The position numbers and the translations under genes are program-made. A DNA stretch of 64,000 bases from the NCBI RefSeq assembly GCF_000488255.1, contig NZ_KI530745.1, forward strand, positions 496,001 through 560,000, written 5' to 3'. Below, one piece after another: positions 53,896 through 63,989 of the stretch. This DNA is from Acinetobacter indicus CIP 110367. GTDB lineage: Bacteria; Pseudomonadota; Gammaproteobacteria; Pseudomonadales; Moraxellaceae. Each line of letters begins with the position of its first letter. Positions within the stretch are counted from its first letter, which is position 1. The notes beneath the pieces were generated by a model. It saw nothing but the letters and a program-made list of their open reading frames with translations, ran no database searches and was not told the origin of the DNA.

Positions 53896-56559
53896 TTAAT
53901 GTTGGCACACCTGATTTGAGGCTTCATCAAGTGCTGCCTTTAATTTGGCCGCAAAGCTTTTGGCTTCTTCTGCATTCATAGGCGTACCATCTTTTTTAGT
54001 GACAAAGAAAATATCTTCGGCACGTTCGCCTAGGGTGGCAATTTTAGCAGAATGAATATCCAGCCCCTGCATCATAAACAAGCCGCCGACTTTGGCAAGT
54101 AAACCCGGCTGGTCAAGTGTCGCAATTTCCACCATGTTCTGGTTGAGTGCGGCATTCAGGCTGATGTCGACAGTATTTTCAATATCGAAATGGCGCAGCT
54201 GGCGCGGAATCAGGCGTTGCATCAGCCCCGGATATTTGTCTGACTGGCTTAATGCGGTGACCAGTGATTGAATCACGGTGTCCTGACGCTCGGCATCGGT
54301 CAGCAGGGTACCAAAACGGTCCAGTACCACATAAGTATCTAAACTAAAGGCTTTAGTGGCGGTAATAATCCGCGCGTCCTGCACATCCAGATTCATGCGG
54401 TCTAAAATCGCCACCGTGGTGGCAAACAGGTTCGGCTGATCCTGGGTATAAATAAAGATTTGCACGGCATCTTGCGCATATTTACGATGCGCGCGCATCA
54501 GTACCAACGGTGCCGGATTATCACTGTGCTGCAAGATGGCGCGGGTATGCCAGGCAATTTCATCGGCGGTTTCTTTGAGGAAGTATTCATCGCCCAGTTC
54601 CTGCCAGACTTTTTCCACTTCTTCCAGCGAGAAATCCTCGACCAGTAATTCGCTGGCCGCAAATTTGGTGTCTTCAATCAGCATCTGATAATCCACCGGA
54701 CGACCCAGGCCGGAACGGATCACATCACGGGCATGGGTATACAGCTGGCGCATCAGCGAGGCGCGCCAGGTGTTCCACAAGGTTGGATTGGTAGCGTTAA
54801 TATCTGCTACGGTCAAGGTGTAGAGATAATCCAGATGCTCCATATCGCCCATCAGTTCGGCGAAAGCTTTGACCACATCCGGATCGGAAATATCTTTTTT
54901 CTGTGCAGTGACCGACATCAGCAGGTGGTTTTGCACCAGCCAGGCCACCAGATTGCATTCACGTTCGGTAAAGCCATGCGTGCGGCAGAAGGCAATCGCA
55001 TCGGCGGCGCCAAGTTCACTATGATCGCCACCACGACCTTTGGCAATGTCATGGAAAATTGCGGCTAGATAGACAATGTCACGACGCGCCAGACGCTGGA
55101 ACACCGAGCTGACCACCGGAAAATCTTTGGCAAATTCCGGTTCTTTAAAGCGGTTCAGGTTGCGAATCAGCAGCAGGGTGTGCGCATCGACGGTATAAAT
55201 ATGGAACAGGTCATATTGCATCAGACCGGTAATCTGCCCGAAAGCCGGAATATAGTTGCCCAATACACCATAACGTTTCATTGCCACCATGGTGTCATAC
55301 AAACGGTATGGTGAGCGTAAAATCGCCATAAACAGCGCCTGATGGACTGGATTATCACGAAAATCGCGGTCAATCCGTTTGGCAGCCAGGGTCAGCAGGC
55401 GTAAGGTGCGGGCGCGAATACCGGTAATTTCAGGACGATTGGCCAGCAGATAAAAAATTTCCAGAATCGCACTGGGTTTTTCAGAAAAAATCTTGTGATG
55501 CTGCACTGCCAGTTTGCCATCGACCAGTTTGAAGTTTTCATTAATTTCTTCAATCTGGCGTTCATATTGCGGCAGACGCGGGGTAATCACCGATTCATTA
55601 AAATAGGCCAGTAACATTTCATTTAGCGTCGACACCTGCTGCGCGGTGCGGTAATAACGCTTCATGAACTGTTCAATCGGATAATTCGGTGATTTGCCTT
55701 CTTCACGGACATAGCCGAACTTGGCTGCAATATCACGCTGATAATCAAACAGCAGGCGGTTTTCATCGCGTTTGGTCAGCAGGTGCAAATAATGGCGAAT
55801 TTCCCAGAGGAAACTTTCAGCCTCTTCCAGCACGCCCAGCTCAAACTCGGAAATAAAACCCAGATGCACCAGATCATAAATACGGTTGACACGGAAATGT
55901 CGTTTGGCAATCCAGCCAATCTGGTTAATATCGCGGATGCCACCCGGTGCAGTTTTAATATCCGGCTCTAAATTGCTTTCGGTATGGTTGTGCTGAGCAT
56001 AGCGTTTGGCTTGCTCTTCCATCTTGGCATCAAAAAAGGTTTTATCGGTCCAGGTTTGCGACACAATCCGGCGTGGCCATTTGGCCAGATGTTCATTGCC
56101 AATAATCAACCGTGCTTCAATTAAAGCGGTGGCTACAGTCAGGTCATTGGTGGCCTGAATTACGCAATCCTGAATGGTGCGCACGCTAATGCCGGGTTTG
56201 AAATTACCGACATCCCACAGTGATGAAATAAAGGTTGAAATCGGTTTTTCCTGTTCCGGCGAGATTTCATCTTCTGACAGGATCATGATGTCGACATCGG
56301 AATAGGGCAACATTTCGCGGCGGCCATAACCGCCCACCGCAAACAGGCCTAAATCGGTCTGGTCCAGTCCGGCATGTTGCCACAGAAATTTTAGCGCCTC
56401 ATCAATAAAATTGGAGCGCGCCAGAATAATGTCACGGATCGAATGTCCATTTTCAAAACATTCCCCCAGCTGATGTTCAACATCACTTCGCCACTGATTG
56501 ATGGCCTGAATGTCATGGTTACTTTTTACGTAATTCAGCAAGGGTAAGGTGTTGATCAT
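53896..56559 (-). CDS. glnD: Bifunctional uridylyltransferase/uridylyl-removing enzyme
   Basis: An 887-residue GlnD. The N-terminal nucleotidyltransferase domain has [19 protein letters not shown] (about residues 76-94), the HD hydrolase domain includes [13 protein letters not shown] (about residue 505), and two C-terminal ACT domains sense glutamine. It modifies PII and reports nitrogen status. All domains are complete and length matches E. coli (890). Confidence 0.96.
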   Translation of the reverse strand: MINTLPLLNYVKSNHDIQAINQWRSDVEHQLGECFENGHSIRDIILARSNFIDEALKFLWQHAGLDQTDLGLFAVGGYGRREMLPYSDVDIMILSEDEISPEQEKPISTFISSLWDVGNFKPGISVRTIQDCVIQATNDLTVATALIEARLIIGNEHLAKWPRRIVSQTWTDKTFFDAKMEEQAKRYAQHNHTESNLEPDIKTAPGGIRDINQIGWIAKRHFRVNRIYDLVHLGFISEFELGVLEEAESFLWEIRHYLHLLTKRDENRLLFDYQRDIAAKFGYVREEGKSPNYPIEQFMKRYYRTAQQVSTLNEMLLAYFNESVITPRLPQYERQIEEINENFKLVDGKLAVQHHKIFSEKPSAILEIFYLLANRPEITGIRARTLRLLTLAAKRIDRDFRDNPVHQALFMAILRSPYRLYDTMVAMKRYGVLGNYIPAFGQITGLMQYDLFHIYTVDAHTLLLIRNLNRFKEPEFAKDFPVVSSVFQRLARRDIVYLAAIFHDIAKGRGGDHSELGAADAIAFCRTHGFTERECNLVAWLVQNHLLMSVTAQKKDISDPDVVKAFAELMGDMEHLDYLYTLTVADINATNPTLWNTWRASLMRQLYTHARDVIRSGLGRPVDYQMLIEDTKFAASELLVEDFSLEEVEKVWQELGDEYFLKETADEIAWHTRAILQHSDNPAPLVLMRAHRKYAQDAVQIFIYTQDQPNLFATTVAILDRMNLDVQDARIITATKAFSLDTYVVLDRFGTLLTDAERQDTVIQSLVTALSQSDKYPGLMQRLIPRQLRHFDIENTVDISLNAALNQNMVEIATLDQPGLLAKVGGLFMMQGLDIHSAKIATLGERAEDIFFVTKKDGTPMNAEEAKSFAAKLKAALDEASNQVCQH

Positions 56560-56582
56560 GAACAGCGTTCCGTGTTGTGCGA

Positions 56583-57788
56583 CTAGTTTTGATTGACACT
56601 GACGTGTTGTGCAGTAGCGTAAGCCAGCTCACGTGCCTGCTCAGTGGTTTCTGCGCGGGCGGTGGCCACACCCATGCGGCGACGCTTGAAGCCTTCCGGT
56701 TTGCCAAACAGACGTAAATCAGTATCCGGGTGAGCTAAAGCAAGATTCAAGCCAGAAAATGACAGGTTGTGGTCATCTACACCGGCATAAATCACTGCAC
56801 TGGCAGCCACACTATGGCGCGCCGTGTTCACCGGCAAACCGAGAATCGCACGGGCATGTAATTCGAATTCACTCTGGTATTGCGAGGCCAACGTGACTAA
56901 ACCGGTATCGTGTGGGCGAGGTGACACTTCACTAAACCACACTTGGTCACCTTTGACAAACAGTTCTACCCCAAAAATACCGCAACCGCCAAGTGCGCTG
57001 GTAACCTTGTGGGCAATGCGTTTGGCTTCAGCCAAGGCCTGGCTGCTCATTGGTTGTGGCTGCCAGCTTTCGACATAATCACCGGCATCCTGACGATGGC
57101 CAATCGGGTCGCAGAATGAGGTTTCAATGTCGCCAGTTTCTGGATGTTTTGAGCGTACCGTGAGCAGGGTAATTTCAAAATCAAAATCAATCTGCGATTC
57201 AACAATCACGGTGCCCTGATTCACACGGCCGCCAGTTTGCGCATAGTCCCAGGCGGCATCGACTTCATCAAAGCTTTTTACCCGAGATTGGCCTTTGCCT
57301 GAGGAGGACATCACCGGCTTCACAAAGTTTGGATAGCCAATATCATCACAGGCTGCGCGGAAGCTTTCCAGCGAGTCGGCAAAACGGTAGGCAGAGGTTG
57401 GCAGACCCAGTTCTTCTGCAGCTAGACGGCGAATTCCTTCGCGGTTCATGGTCAGATTGACTGCCTTGGCCGATGGAATCACGGTAGCGACATTTTGTGC
57501 TTCAATATCCAGCAGCACTTCTGTGGCAATGGCTTCAATTTCCGGCACAATCAGATGCGGTTGCACCTGAGCAATCAGCTGTTTCAGCGCGTTATGATCG
57601 GCCATATTAATGGTGTGGGCATGATGCGCCACTTGCATGGCAGGGGCATGATCATATCGGTCGGCGGCATGCACTTCTACACCTAAACGTTGTAAAGAAA
57701 TCACCACCTCTTTCCCCAATTCTCCTGAACCCAATAGCAATACTTTAAATGCCGAAGCTTGAAGAGGAGTACCAATCGTCACGCTCAT
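56583..57788 (-). CDS. purT: Formate-dependent phosphoribosylglycinamide formyltransferase
   Basis: The 401-residue ATP-grasp enzyme formylates GAR with formate and ATP in purine synthesis. It shows the [14 protein letters not shown]ossmann-like start (around residue 17), the SSSGKGQSR loop (about 158-166) and the [14 protein letters not shown] motif near residue 266. The choice between starts at 57788 and 57797 is open; GGATGAATTAC before 57788 favours it. A second route to FGAR, via PurN, is not in this window. Confidence 0.94.
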   Translation of the reverse strand: MSVTIGTPLQASAFKVLLLGSGELGKEVVISLQRLGVEVHAADRYDHAPAMQVAHHAHTINMADHNALKQLIAQVQPHLIVPEIEAIATEVLLDIEAQNVATVIPSAKAVNLTMNREGIRRLAAEELGLPTSAYRFADSLESFRAACDDIGYPNFVKPVMSSSGKGQSRVKSFDEVDAAWDYAQTGGRVNQGTVIVESQIDFDFEITLLTVRSKHPETGDIETSFCDPIGHRQDAGDYVESWQPQPMSSQALAEAKRIAHKVTSALGGCGIFGVELFVKGDQVWFSEVSPRPHDTGLVTLASQYQSEFELHARAILGLPVNTARHSVAASAVIYAGVDDHNLSFSGLNLALAHPDTDLRLFGKPEGFKRRRMGVATARAETTEQARELAYATAQHVSVNQN

Positions 57789-57923
57789 GTAATTCATCCA
57801 TGCTTGATTTTATGGGCTTTTAGCATAGCAGAACTGCACCGCGATGTTAGTGCCGATTCGGAGAAAATCGTGATTTTGTCCAACAATTTTTAGACGCAGT
57901 GGGCAAGAGAGAATAGAGTTTTA

Positions 57924-57952
57924 TGACGCAGCACAACTGCTGCACTGCGTCA
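57924..57952. repeat. Hairpin upstream of purT
   Basis: TGACGCAG and CTGCGTCA form an 8 bp stem with a 13-base loop; no T-run follows. It lies between azlD and purT and may be a weak terminator of azlCD or a regulator site. Confidence 0.5.
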
Positions 57953-57977
57953 ATGTGTCTGGTTTTGCAATCAAAAC

Positions 57978-58325
57978 CTAGAAGGAAAATGGAACATAGG
58001 TATAAATCAGGCCATAGGTCACGGCTGCCGTCAGTGTGGCCGGTACAATTTTCTTGTATTTAAAATACAGCCCGGTCAGCACTATAAATCCGACCAGCAT
58101 GGCAAAACTTTTATTGGGCGTTTCCAGTAACGGTGGCAAGGTCGCCACCACCAGCATTGAACTGATCGCGGCAATACCAATCGAACCCAGGGCAATCTTT
58201 AGCCAGAGGGCACCCCGCTTTTGTGAGTCCTGCTGAAACTTCTGAATCACAAAAAACGGTCCAAAGCGTGAAGCAAAATTGGCGATGCCGACCACAATCC
58301 CGACCAGAATAATTTCAAGATTCAT
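57978..58325 (-). CDS. azlD: AzlD-family branched-chain amino acid transport subunit
   Basis: The 115-residue membrane protein has four hydrophobic segments and the AzlD pattern with FASRFGPFFVIQKF near the start. It is the small partner of AzlC in a branched-chain amino acid exporter. The ATG at 58325 is preceded by AGGAGG. It overlaps the end of azlC by 11 bases. Confidence 0.88.
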   Translation of the reverse strand: MNLEIILVGIVVGIANFASRFGPFFVIQKFQQDSQKRGALWLKIALGSIGIAAISSMLVVATLPPLLETPNKSFAMLVGFIVLTGLYFKYKKIVPATLTAAVTYGLIYTYVPFSF

Positions 58326-59073
58326 GTGAGCCTCCTGCATATGCATCATCCGGTTGTTTTAAGACATAGTGTTTGAACAGACCTGCAAAAATGCCCGATA
58401 AAATACCAATAAAGATGGCAGCGGACAGGTCAATGAAATAGCAGGCGATAGCCGATACCACCAAAGTCACACTGACCACAAAGGTATGTTTTTTCTCAAA
58501 GGCGGCCAGCAGGAAACTTAGGAACAGGGCTGGTAACAGGAAATCCAGTGCGGCCTGTAAAAACTGCGGCAGCTTACTGACCTGATCGGCAAACAGACCG
58601 CCCAGTAAAGAACCGAGCGCCCATGACACCCAGCTAAACAGACTTAAGCCGAGCATCCAGGATTCCGACCATTGTTGCCGGCGCTGCGACAGCTTGATCA
58701 TGCCGGAAGCAAAGACTTCATCAGTCAGGCCCCAGGCCCAGATCGCGGTTTTCTTTAAATTGAGTCGGTCCTGAATCAGGTTGGTTAAAGCCGGGCCATA
58801 GAGCAGATGGCGAATATCCAGTGCAATAACAGTCAGGGCGGTCATCCAGATGGAAGTGCCGCTGCCTAACAGGGCCACTACCAGAAACTGGCTGGCACCG
58901 GCATACATGGTGCAGGATAAAAACAGGGCTTCCCAGGCGCTAAAACCGAATTGGGTCGCCGAAACGCCAAATGCAAAAGAAACGGGGAGATAAGTAAAAA
59001 TAATGGCTTGGCTATCTTTAGCGCCTTGCCAAAAACCGGCTGGCTGTGTGGAAAGCGTTTTGTGTTCAGACAC
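58315..59073 (-). CDS. azlC: AzlC-family branched-chain amino acid exporter subunit
   Basis: The 252-residue protein has five to six transmembrane segments and the AzlC sequence GASQFLVVALLGSG with the LDIRHLLYGPAL motif. It forms the larger half of AzlCD, which exports branched-chain amino acids such as valine or leucine. No link with the leucine degradation operon in this window is implied by position alone. Confidence 0.9.
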   Translation of the reverse strand: MSEHKTLSTQPAGFWQGAKDSQAIIFTYLPVSFAFGVSATQFGFSAWEALFLSCTMYAGASQFLVVALLGSGTSIWMTALTVIALDIRHLLYGPALTNLIQDRLNLKKTAIWAWGLTDEVFASGMIKLSQRRQQWSESWMLGLSLFSWVSWALGSLLGGLFADQVSKLPQFLQAALDFLLPALFLSFLLAAFEKKHTFVVSVTLVVSAIACYFIDLSAAIFIGILSGIFAGLFKHYVLKQPDDAYAGGSHES

Positions 59074-59175
59074 GACACACCTGAAGGAGAGTTGAACAAG
59101 GAGTCAAATGATGATTGTGTATTGTACCCGAATTCACTAGCATAGTGCCGAAATGTTTGTTGAAGCGAGCCAGAT

Positions 59176-59670
59176 ATGTGGATGTTCAAAACACGTCAAT
59201 TTGTGGTTGCGACTGTACTGGGCAGTAGCCTGTTATTACAGGCCTGTGGGAGCGATCAGTCCGGTGAAAAACCGGAAATTAAACCTGCACCGAAACTGAC
59301 CAATGATGCAACGGCGTATGCAGAAGCGGCCTGGAAGCTGATGAATGAGGTGGAACCTTATGTTTATCGCAAACAGCGCAATTTAATTGAAGATAATGTA
59401 CGCAAACCGGCGCGCCAGTTAAGCACCGAATGGCGCATTAATGTCAAAATGACTGATTCAGTCACCGAAGGTAAATATGCCTTATGTCGTAAAGCACTCA
59501 CCAGTCTGGAAATCTGGGCGCGTGCGACGTTAGAAAGTAGTGCAACGGTAAGCCAGAAACAGGCCGATTATGAGCGCGATAAACAGCAATGTGCCGATGC
59601 AATTGCTCATCCGGAACTCGGAAATACCGATCCCAAACAAAAGGGCAATGCGATTGCGACAGCATCCTGA
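59176..59670 (+). CDS. Putative lipoprotein of unknown function
   Basis: The 164-residue product has a lipoprotein signal peptide with LLLQAC as lipobox (Cys24). The mature protein is mainly helical and charged, with two further cysteines (LCRKAL and QQCADA). No family was recognised. A start two codons on is also possible. The ribosome-binding site is weak. Confidence 0.75.
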   Translation: MWMFKTRQFVVATVLGSSLLLQACGSDQSGEKPEIKPAPKLTNDATAYAEAAWKLMNEVEPYVYRKQRNLIEDNVRKPARQLSTEWRINVKMTDSVTEGKYALCRKALTSLEIWARATLESSATVSQKQADYERDKQQCADAIAHPELGNTDPKQKGNAIATAS

Positions 59671-59679
59671 AGCATCAAC

Positions 59680-59706
59680 AAGCGGAGTGTTCACTCCGCT
59701 TTTTTA
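59680..59706 (+). terminator. Terminator of the lipoprotein gene
   Basis: AAGCGGAGTG-TT-CACTCCGCTT forms a 10 bp stem followed by Ts. Confidence 0.88.
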
Positions 59707-59977
59707 ATGGCTGCGCTGTATTGAATTGATGTTTGCAATCAGAACAGCAATTACACTACACCATCAACCATGTAATATCTTGGTGCAGTTCTGGAATTGA
59801 TGAGCACTTGTAGTGCAGATGAGTGCACTGAAATCAAGTGCTTTCAAAAATTGGAAAGCGTAGGGAATGCATTACCCTCTTATTAAATCAAAGAAAACAT
59901 TAAGATCGGCTCGCTGATTGATTAACTTTCTTGCTTAAACTGTGGTGAGCCAAAGATTGATCCTTAAAAAAGAGTAT
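59707..59977. other. AT-rich gene-free region
   Basis: About 270 bases between the lipoprotein terminator and the ychF terminator, with no open frame longer than a few dozen codons and no RNA gene visible. Confidence 0.6.
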
Positions 59978-60007
59978 AAAAAAACCCTCAAATATTTGAG
60001 GGTTTTT
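59978..60007 (-). terminator. Terminator of ychF
   Basis: AAAAACCCTCAAATATTTGAGGG followed by Ts has an 8-9 bp stem; on the minus strand it ends in T residues, 17 bases after the stop. Confidence 0.85.
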
Positions 60008-60023
60008 CATTGATATCAGGCGA

Positions 60024-61115
60024 TTACACGTTAAAACGGAAGTGTAAAACATCACCGTCTTGTACGATGTAAGTTTTACCCTCTAAACGCCATTTACCTG
60101 CTTCTTTGGCACCAGCTTCGCCGTTGTATTGTACAAAGTCATCATAGGCCACACATTCAGCACGAATAAAGCCTTTTTCGAAGTCGGTATGAATTACACC
60201 TGCTGCTTGTGGAGCGGTTGCACCGACTTTCACCGTCCAGGCACGTACTTCCTGCACACCGGCAGTGAAGTAAGTTTGCAGACCGAGTAAGCCATAACCT
60301 GCGCGGATGACCACGTTCAGGCCTGGTTCTTCCATACCCATCGCTTCTAAGAATTCAGCACGTTCATCATCTTCTAATAATGAAATTTCGGCTTCAATCT
60401 GGTTGCAGAGTGGCACCACAATCGCATTTTCAGCTGCTGCCAGTTCACGTACTGCATCTAAATGCGGGTTGTTTTCAAAGCCATCTTCTGCCACGTTGGC
60501 AATATACATGGTGGGTTTTAAGGTTAATAAACCAAAACCACGAATCAGTTTACGTTCGTCATCGTCCAGATTGGCTGCACGTGCCGGTTTGCCCTCATCC
60601 AGTAATGGCAGGATTTTTTCTAAAACGGCTTTGGTCGCAACTGCTTCTTTGTCGCCGCCTTTGGCTGTTTTGGTTAAACGGGTCACGGCTTTCGATACCG
60701 TTTCTAAGTCGGCCAGCGCAAGTTCAGTGTTGATGGTGGCAATATCGTCCAGCGGGTCAATTTTACCATTGACGTGAATGACGTTTTCATCTTCAAAACA
60801 ACGCACCACGTGAGCAATCGCGTCAGTTTCACGGATGTTGGCCAGGAACTGGTTACCCAGACCTTCACCTTTTGAAGCACCTGCAACCAGACCGGCGATA
60901 TCCACAAATTCCATGGTGGTCGGCAGGACACGTTGTGGGTTTACAATGGCCGCCAGTTTATCTAAACGCGCATCCGGCACCGGCACAATACCGGTGTTTG
61001 GCTCAATGGTACAGAACGGGAAGTTTTCAGCAGCAATTGCAGCTTTGGTTAAGGCGTTGAAAAGAGTCGATTTACCAACGTTAGGCAGACCTACAATACC
61101 ACAATTAAAACCCAT
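60024..61115 (-). CDS. ychF: Redox-responsive ribosome-binding ATPase/GTPase YchF
   Basis: The 363-residue protein has the P-loop [15 protein letters not shown] (about residues 8-22), the family switch motif in NVAEDGF (YchF proteins use a modified G4 motif that favours ATP), and a C-terminal TGS domain with [24 protein letters not shown]. Length equals the family norm. The ATG at 61115 was chosen over an in-frame GTG at 61127. Confidence 0.93.
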   Translation of the reverse strand: MGFNCGIVGLPNVGKSTLFNALTKAAIAAENFPFCTIEPNTGIVPVPDARLDKLAAIVNPQRVLPTTMEFVDIAGLVAGASKGEGLGNQFLANIRETDAIAHVVRCFEDENVIHVNGKIDPLDDIATINTELALADLETVSKAVTRLTKTAKGGDKEAVATKAVLEKILPLLDEGKPARAANLDDDERKLIRGFGLLTLKPTMYIANVAEDGFENNPHLDAVRELAAAENAIVVPLCNQIEAEISLLEDDERAEFLEAMGMEEPGLNVVIRAGYGLLGLQTYFTAGVQEVRAWTVKVGATAPQAAGVIHTDFEKGFIRAECVAYDDFVQYNGEAGAKEAGKWRLEGKTYIVQDGDVLHFRFNV

Positions 61116-61437
61116 GAAATGACTCACAAAGTGTTATTCAAAAATTGTCGCTGATTTTACATGAAAGCCAGCATAAAGTCAGGTCATGGCGGGGATGTTT
61201 GTTGAAAAAGCATATTTCTGAAATATGTGCTGCGGATGGTGGGTAATGCGTGCCGTATCTTTGTTGATTTTTAAACAGGATAGCCTGGCCTAGATACGCT
61301 TGATGAAGCGTTTGGCCGAATACTGGCGATTTTTGAATAAAAAGCGCATTGTTTTTCAGCAGCAGTATGACTAAAGTAGCCAATGGATGTTGGCTGTTCA
61401 AATTATTGAACAAAAAATAAAAATTGACGGAGAAGAT

Positions 61438-62202
61438 ATGCGTATTTTGTACCAGTTTCCTTTATCTCATTTTTGTGAAAAAGCGCGCTGGCTGCTGGAT
61501 CATAAGGAACTGGATTATAACGCGCAGAATTTAATTCCGGGTGTGCATCGTGCTTTTGCCAAGCTAAAAACCGGACAAAACAAGCTGCCGATTTTACGCG
61601 ATCAGGATCAATGGATTGCGGACAGTACCCAAATTGCCCTGTATTTAGATGAAGTGTATCCGGAACATACCTTATTACGCTCAGACCCGACGCAGCGCAA
61701 TGAAGCGCTGGAGATTGACCAGTTGGCCTCGACTCTGGGCTATCACGTCCGCCGTTGGGGACTGGCACATACTTTGTCTGAAAGTGAACAGCCTTTAGAT
61801 TTGCTGATTGGTGAAAAAGGTTATTTACGTCAATTTGAAAAATACTCCAAACCGATTATGAAGATGCTGATTTCCAAAGGCTATCAGCTGGATCAGGACA
61901 AGGTTGATGAATCGGAACGGGAAATGCGCCGTTTAATAGCAGAATTAAACCAGCGTCTGATAGCCAATGGCGGTGCATATTTTGTCGGTGAGCGTTTAGG
62001 CCTGGCGGATATCGCGGTCTGTTCCATGCTGGCCCCGATTCTGGAAATTCAGGATACGCCGTGGGAAAAAGAGCAGGGCGAAACCTTGTCCGAACAATTT
62101 CTGCAATTTAAACAGGAACTCAGTGATTTACCTTTAGGGCAATATGTACTGAGAATTTATCAGACCGAGCGTCATGCCCGTGTGGACTGGCGTGGTATCT
62201 AA
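61438..62202 (+). CDS. Glutathione S-transferase family protein
   Basis: The 254-residue protein has a GST N-terminal domain with MRILYQFPLSHFCEKARWLLDHK, KLPILRDQDQWIADSTQIALYL including the cis-proline region, and an extended helical C-terminal domain. The ATG at 61438 follows GACGGAGAAG. The SPLSHFCEK-like start resembles GSTs with cysteine near the active site. Specific substrate is unknown. Confidence 0.85.
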   Translation: MRILYQFPLSHFCEKARWLLDHKELDYNAQNLIPGVHRAFAKLKTGQNKLPILRDQDQWIADSTQIALYLDEVYPEHTLLRSDPTQRNEALEIDQLASTLGYHVRRWGLAHTLSESEQPLDLLIGEKGYLRQFEKYSKPIMKMLISKGYQLDQDKVDESEREMRRLIAELNQRLIANGGAYFVGERLGLADIAVCSMLAPILEIQDTPWEKEQGETLSEQFLQFKQELSDLPLGQYVLRIYQTERHARVDWRGI

Positions 62203-62214
62203 AACGGCAACCAT

Positions 62215-62243
62215 AAAAAATACGCGCCTGTCGCGTATTTTTT
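62215..62243. terminator. Bidirectional terminator between the GST and repeat-protein genes
   Basis: AAAAAATACGCG-CCTGT-CGCGTATTTTTT is a 12 bp stem with a five-base loop, between convergent genes. Confidence 0.88.
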
Positions 62244-62259
62244 GACTTTATCAAATCCA

Positions 62260-63615
62260 TTAAATGAATGGGGTAGATGAATCCAGATCAATTGCAGGCA
62301 GTTGCGGTGCAAGGCTGAGCAGGTCAAAGTTGCTGCTACTGCTCTCTGTACTGGTCGATTGCAGAGCTTCCTGAAGTTCAGGCAACAGGTTGTCCAGACT
62401 CAGACTGCTGTCTGCTCCTGTGCTGGCACCTTGTAGCAGATCTTCCAGATTAAAGTCAGTTGAACCAAATGCATCGCCCAAGCTGTCAGTAAGATTGCCT
62501 AGGTCAAAGTCTGTGCCACCGTCAGTCAGACCTTCCAGTAAGCCGCCTAAATCAAAACCACTGCTGATGTCTGTGAGCCCGCCAAGTAAGACACTTAAAT
62601 CAAACTCACTGCTGCTACCTGTCAGACCTTCAAATAACTGGGTCAGTGTTTCAAGGTTCAGATCACCGGTGTTATTGCCGATGAGTCCTTCAAACAGTTC
62701 AGAAATCGTTTCAAGGTTAATTTCACCCGTATTGCCACCGATTAAGCCACCGACCAGTTCTGAAATTGCGCCAATATCAAAGTCGCCCGTACCGCCGCCA
62801 ATCAATCCACCAACCAATTCAGCAATGGCAGCAATGTCAAGATCGCCCGCACCACCACCGATTAATCCGCTGATTAATCCGGCAATCGCGCCGATATCAA
62901 TATCACCGGCACCGCCGCCAATTAAACCACCAACCAATTCAGCAATCGCTGCAATGTCGATATCGCCCGAACCACCAGCCATCAGGCCACTCACCAGTTC
63001 TACGATTGTACCGATATCAAAGTCTCCTGCACCACCGCCAATGAGACCACCAGCCAATTCAGCAATGGCAGCGATGTCGAGATCACCTGAACTGCCACCC
63101 ATCAGGCCGCTTACCAGTTCTACGATTGCGCCGATATCAAAGTCACCAGCACCGCCGCCAATTAAACCACCGACCAGGTCAGCAATGGTACCAATATCCA
63201 GGTCACCCGTATTACCGCCAATCAAGCCACCAATCAGCTGGCTAATCGCTTCAAAATCCAGATCAGCGCTATCACCGCCAATCAGACCACCGATTAAATT
63301 GCTAATCGAGCCCAGATCAAAACTGCCACCATTGGCTTGGGTCAATTGATTAATCAGGCTGGAGATATCCAGACTACTGCTATTACTTCCTGTAAACTGG
63401 CTGATTAAATTGCTAAGACTGCTGCTGTCCAGGCTGTTTCCAGACAACAGACTTTGCAATAAGCTGTCGAGGGTTGGGGTAGAGGGGCTGGTGAGTTGTC
63501 CAAACCAGTTCGATAAGGTCGAGCTGATGCCACTGAAAAAGCTGCTGGTTTGGGTTTCGACAGTTAAAACCGGGCTGAGCTTGCTTTTCAGCAAACTGAA
63601 AGATTTAAAAGCCAT
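62260..63615 (-). CDS. Acidic Gly/Ile/Leu/Asp repeat protein of unknown function
   Basis: The 451-residue product has three parts: a Ser/Leu/Thr-rich N-terminal region (1-96) with two early 18-20-residue degenerate repeats, a core of twelve tandem 20-residue repeats at residues about 97-336 with consensus GDxDIxxIxxLxxGLIGGxx, and a tail (337-451) with three degenerate 16-18-residue FDL repeats and a Ser-rich end finishing DLDSSTPFI. Lys occurs only at residues 4, 10 and 12, and no Arg, His or Cys occurs anywhere, so the protein is strongly acidic. No classical signal peptide is visible. Each repeat could be an amphipathic helix plus a Gly-Asp turn. I recognised no family. The start is an ATG with a GGA-type site. 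Confidence 0.85.
   Translation of the reverse strand: MAFKSFSLLKSKLSPVLTVETQTSSFFSGISSTLSNWFGQLTSPSTPTLDSLLQSLLSGNSLDSSSLSNLISQFTGSNSSSLDISSLINQLTQANGGSFDLGSISNLIGGLIGGDSADLDFEAISQLIGGLIGGNTGDLDIGTIADLVGGLIGGGAGDFDIGAIVELVSGLMGGSSGDLDIAAIAELAGGLIGGGAGDFDIGTIVELVSGLMAGGSGDIDIAAIAELVGGLIGGGAGDIDIGAIAGLISGLIGGGAGDLDIAAIAELVGGLIGGGTGDFDIGAISELVGGLIGGNTGEINLETISELFEGLIGNNTGDLNLETLTQLFEGLTGSSSEFDLSVLLGGLTDISSGFDLGGLLEGLTDGGTDFDLGNLTDSLGDAFGSTDFNLEDLLQGASTGADSSLSLDNLLPELQEALQSTSTESSSSNFDLLSLAPQLPAIDLDSSTPFI
62608..63327 (-). repeat. Coding tandem array of twelve 60 bp repeats
   Basis: The array is exactly 720 bases in frame: twelve units of 60 bp. Adjacent units in the centre alternate between a GDFDIG[A/T]IVELVSGLM type and a GD[L/I]DIAAIAEL[A/V]GGLIGG type, giving a 120 bp super-period. 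Outer units are more divergent than inner ones, suggesting growth by unequal exchange or slippage of a two-unit block. Confidence 0.9.
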
Positions 63616-63670
63616 GAAGACGATTCCGTGTGTTCTTATGTTTTTGTTTTGCTGGTGTTGAAACGCATCT

Positions 63671-63699
63671 TTTTAAATCTATTTGTATACACTTGTCAA
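63671..63699 (-). promoter_or_regulatory. Candidate promoter of the repeat-protein gene
   Basis: On the minus strand a perfect TTGACA (63699 to 63694) is followed after 17 bases by TTAAAA (63676 to 63671), about 55 bases upstream of the ATG. A GTATAC palindrome lies in the spacer. The -10 match is only moderate. Confidence 0.5.
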
Positions 63700-63989
63700 A
63701 GATGACTGTCTGGAATCAGCTGCATGTGGGCAGAGATGGCGATTTTAACGCAGCAGAGAGAAGGAAATATTTGAGAAAACAGCGGTTTATTGAAGCTGAC
63801 CGTTTATCTGTTTTTAAAAGATCAAGATAAGTGGCAGATGTCTGATCCCGTTATGCTTCAGTTATGTCAGTCCATCATATCTTGAAAAAAAATTTCAATA
63901 GATGAAAAAATAATGAGAAATAAATATTGTTGAGGGGCTGATTCGGCTAAAATTATAAGGTGTCATTGCCTGTTAAAAAGAGTATAAAA
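63700..63989. other. Gene-free region before the window end
   Basis: The stretch has no supported gene; the distal part (63,840-63,960) is AT-rich and likely carries the promoter of a gene running past the window end. Short open frames on the plus strand here have no ribosome-binding site or recognisable product. Confidence 0.5.

Noticed and set aside
62608..63327. Regular repeats that could suggest a CRISPR or minisatellite
   Set aside because: Units are contiguous, 60 bp, in frame, and without unique spacers; no cas genes are present.
62390..63349. A 319-codon plus-strand open frame opposite the repeat-protein gene, Pro/Ser-rich
   Set aside because: It exists only because the 60 bp repeats avoid stops on the other strand; it has no ribosome-binding site and reads as a periodic artefact.
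63630..63830. 66-codon plus-strand open frame upstream of the repeat-protein gene
   Set aside because: It crosses the likely minus-strand promoter, lacks a ribosome-binding site and has no recognisable product.
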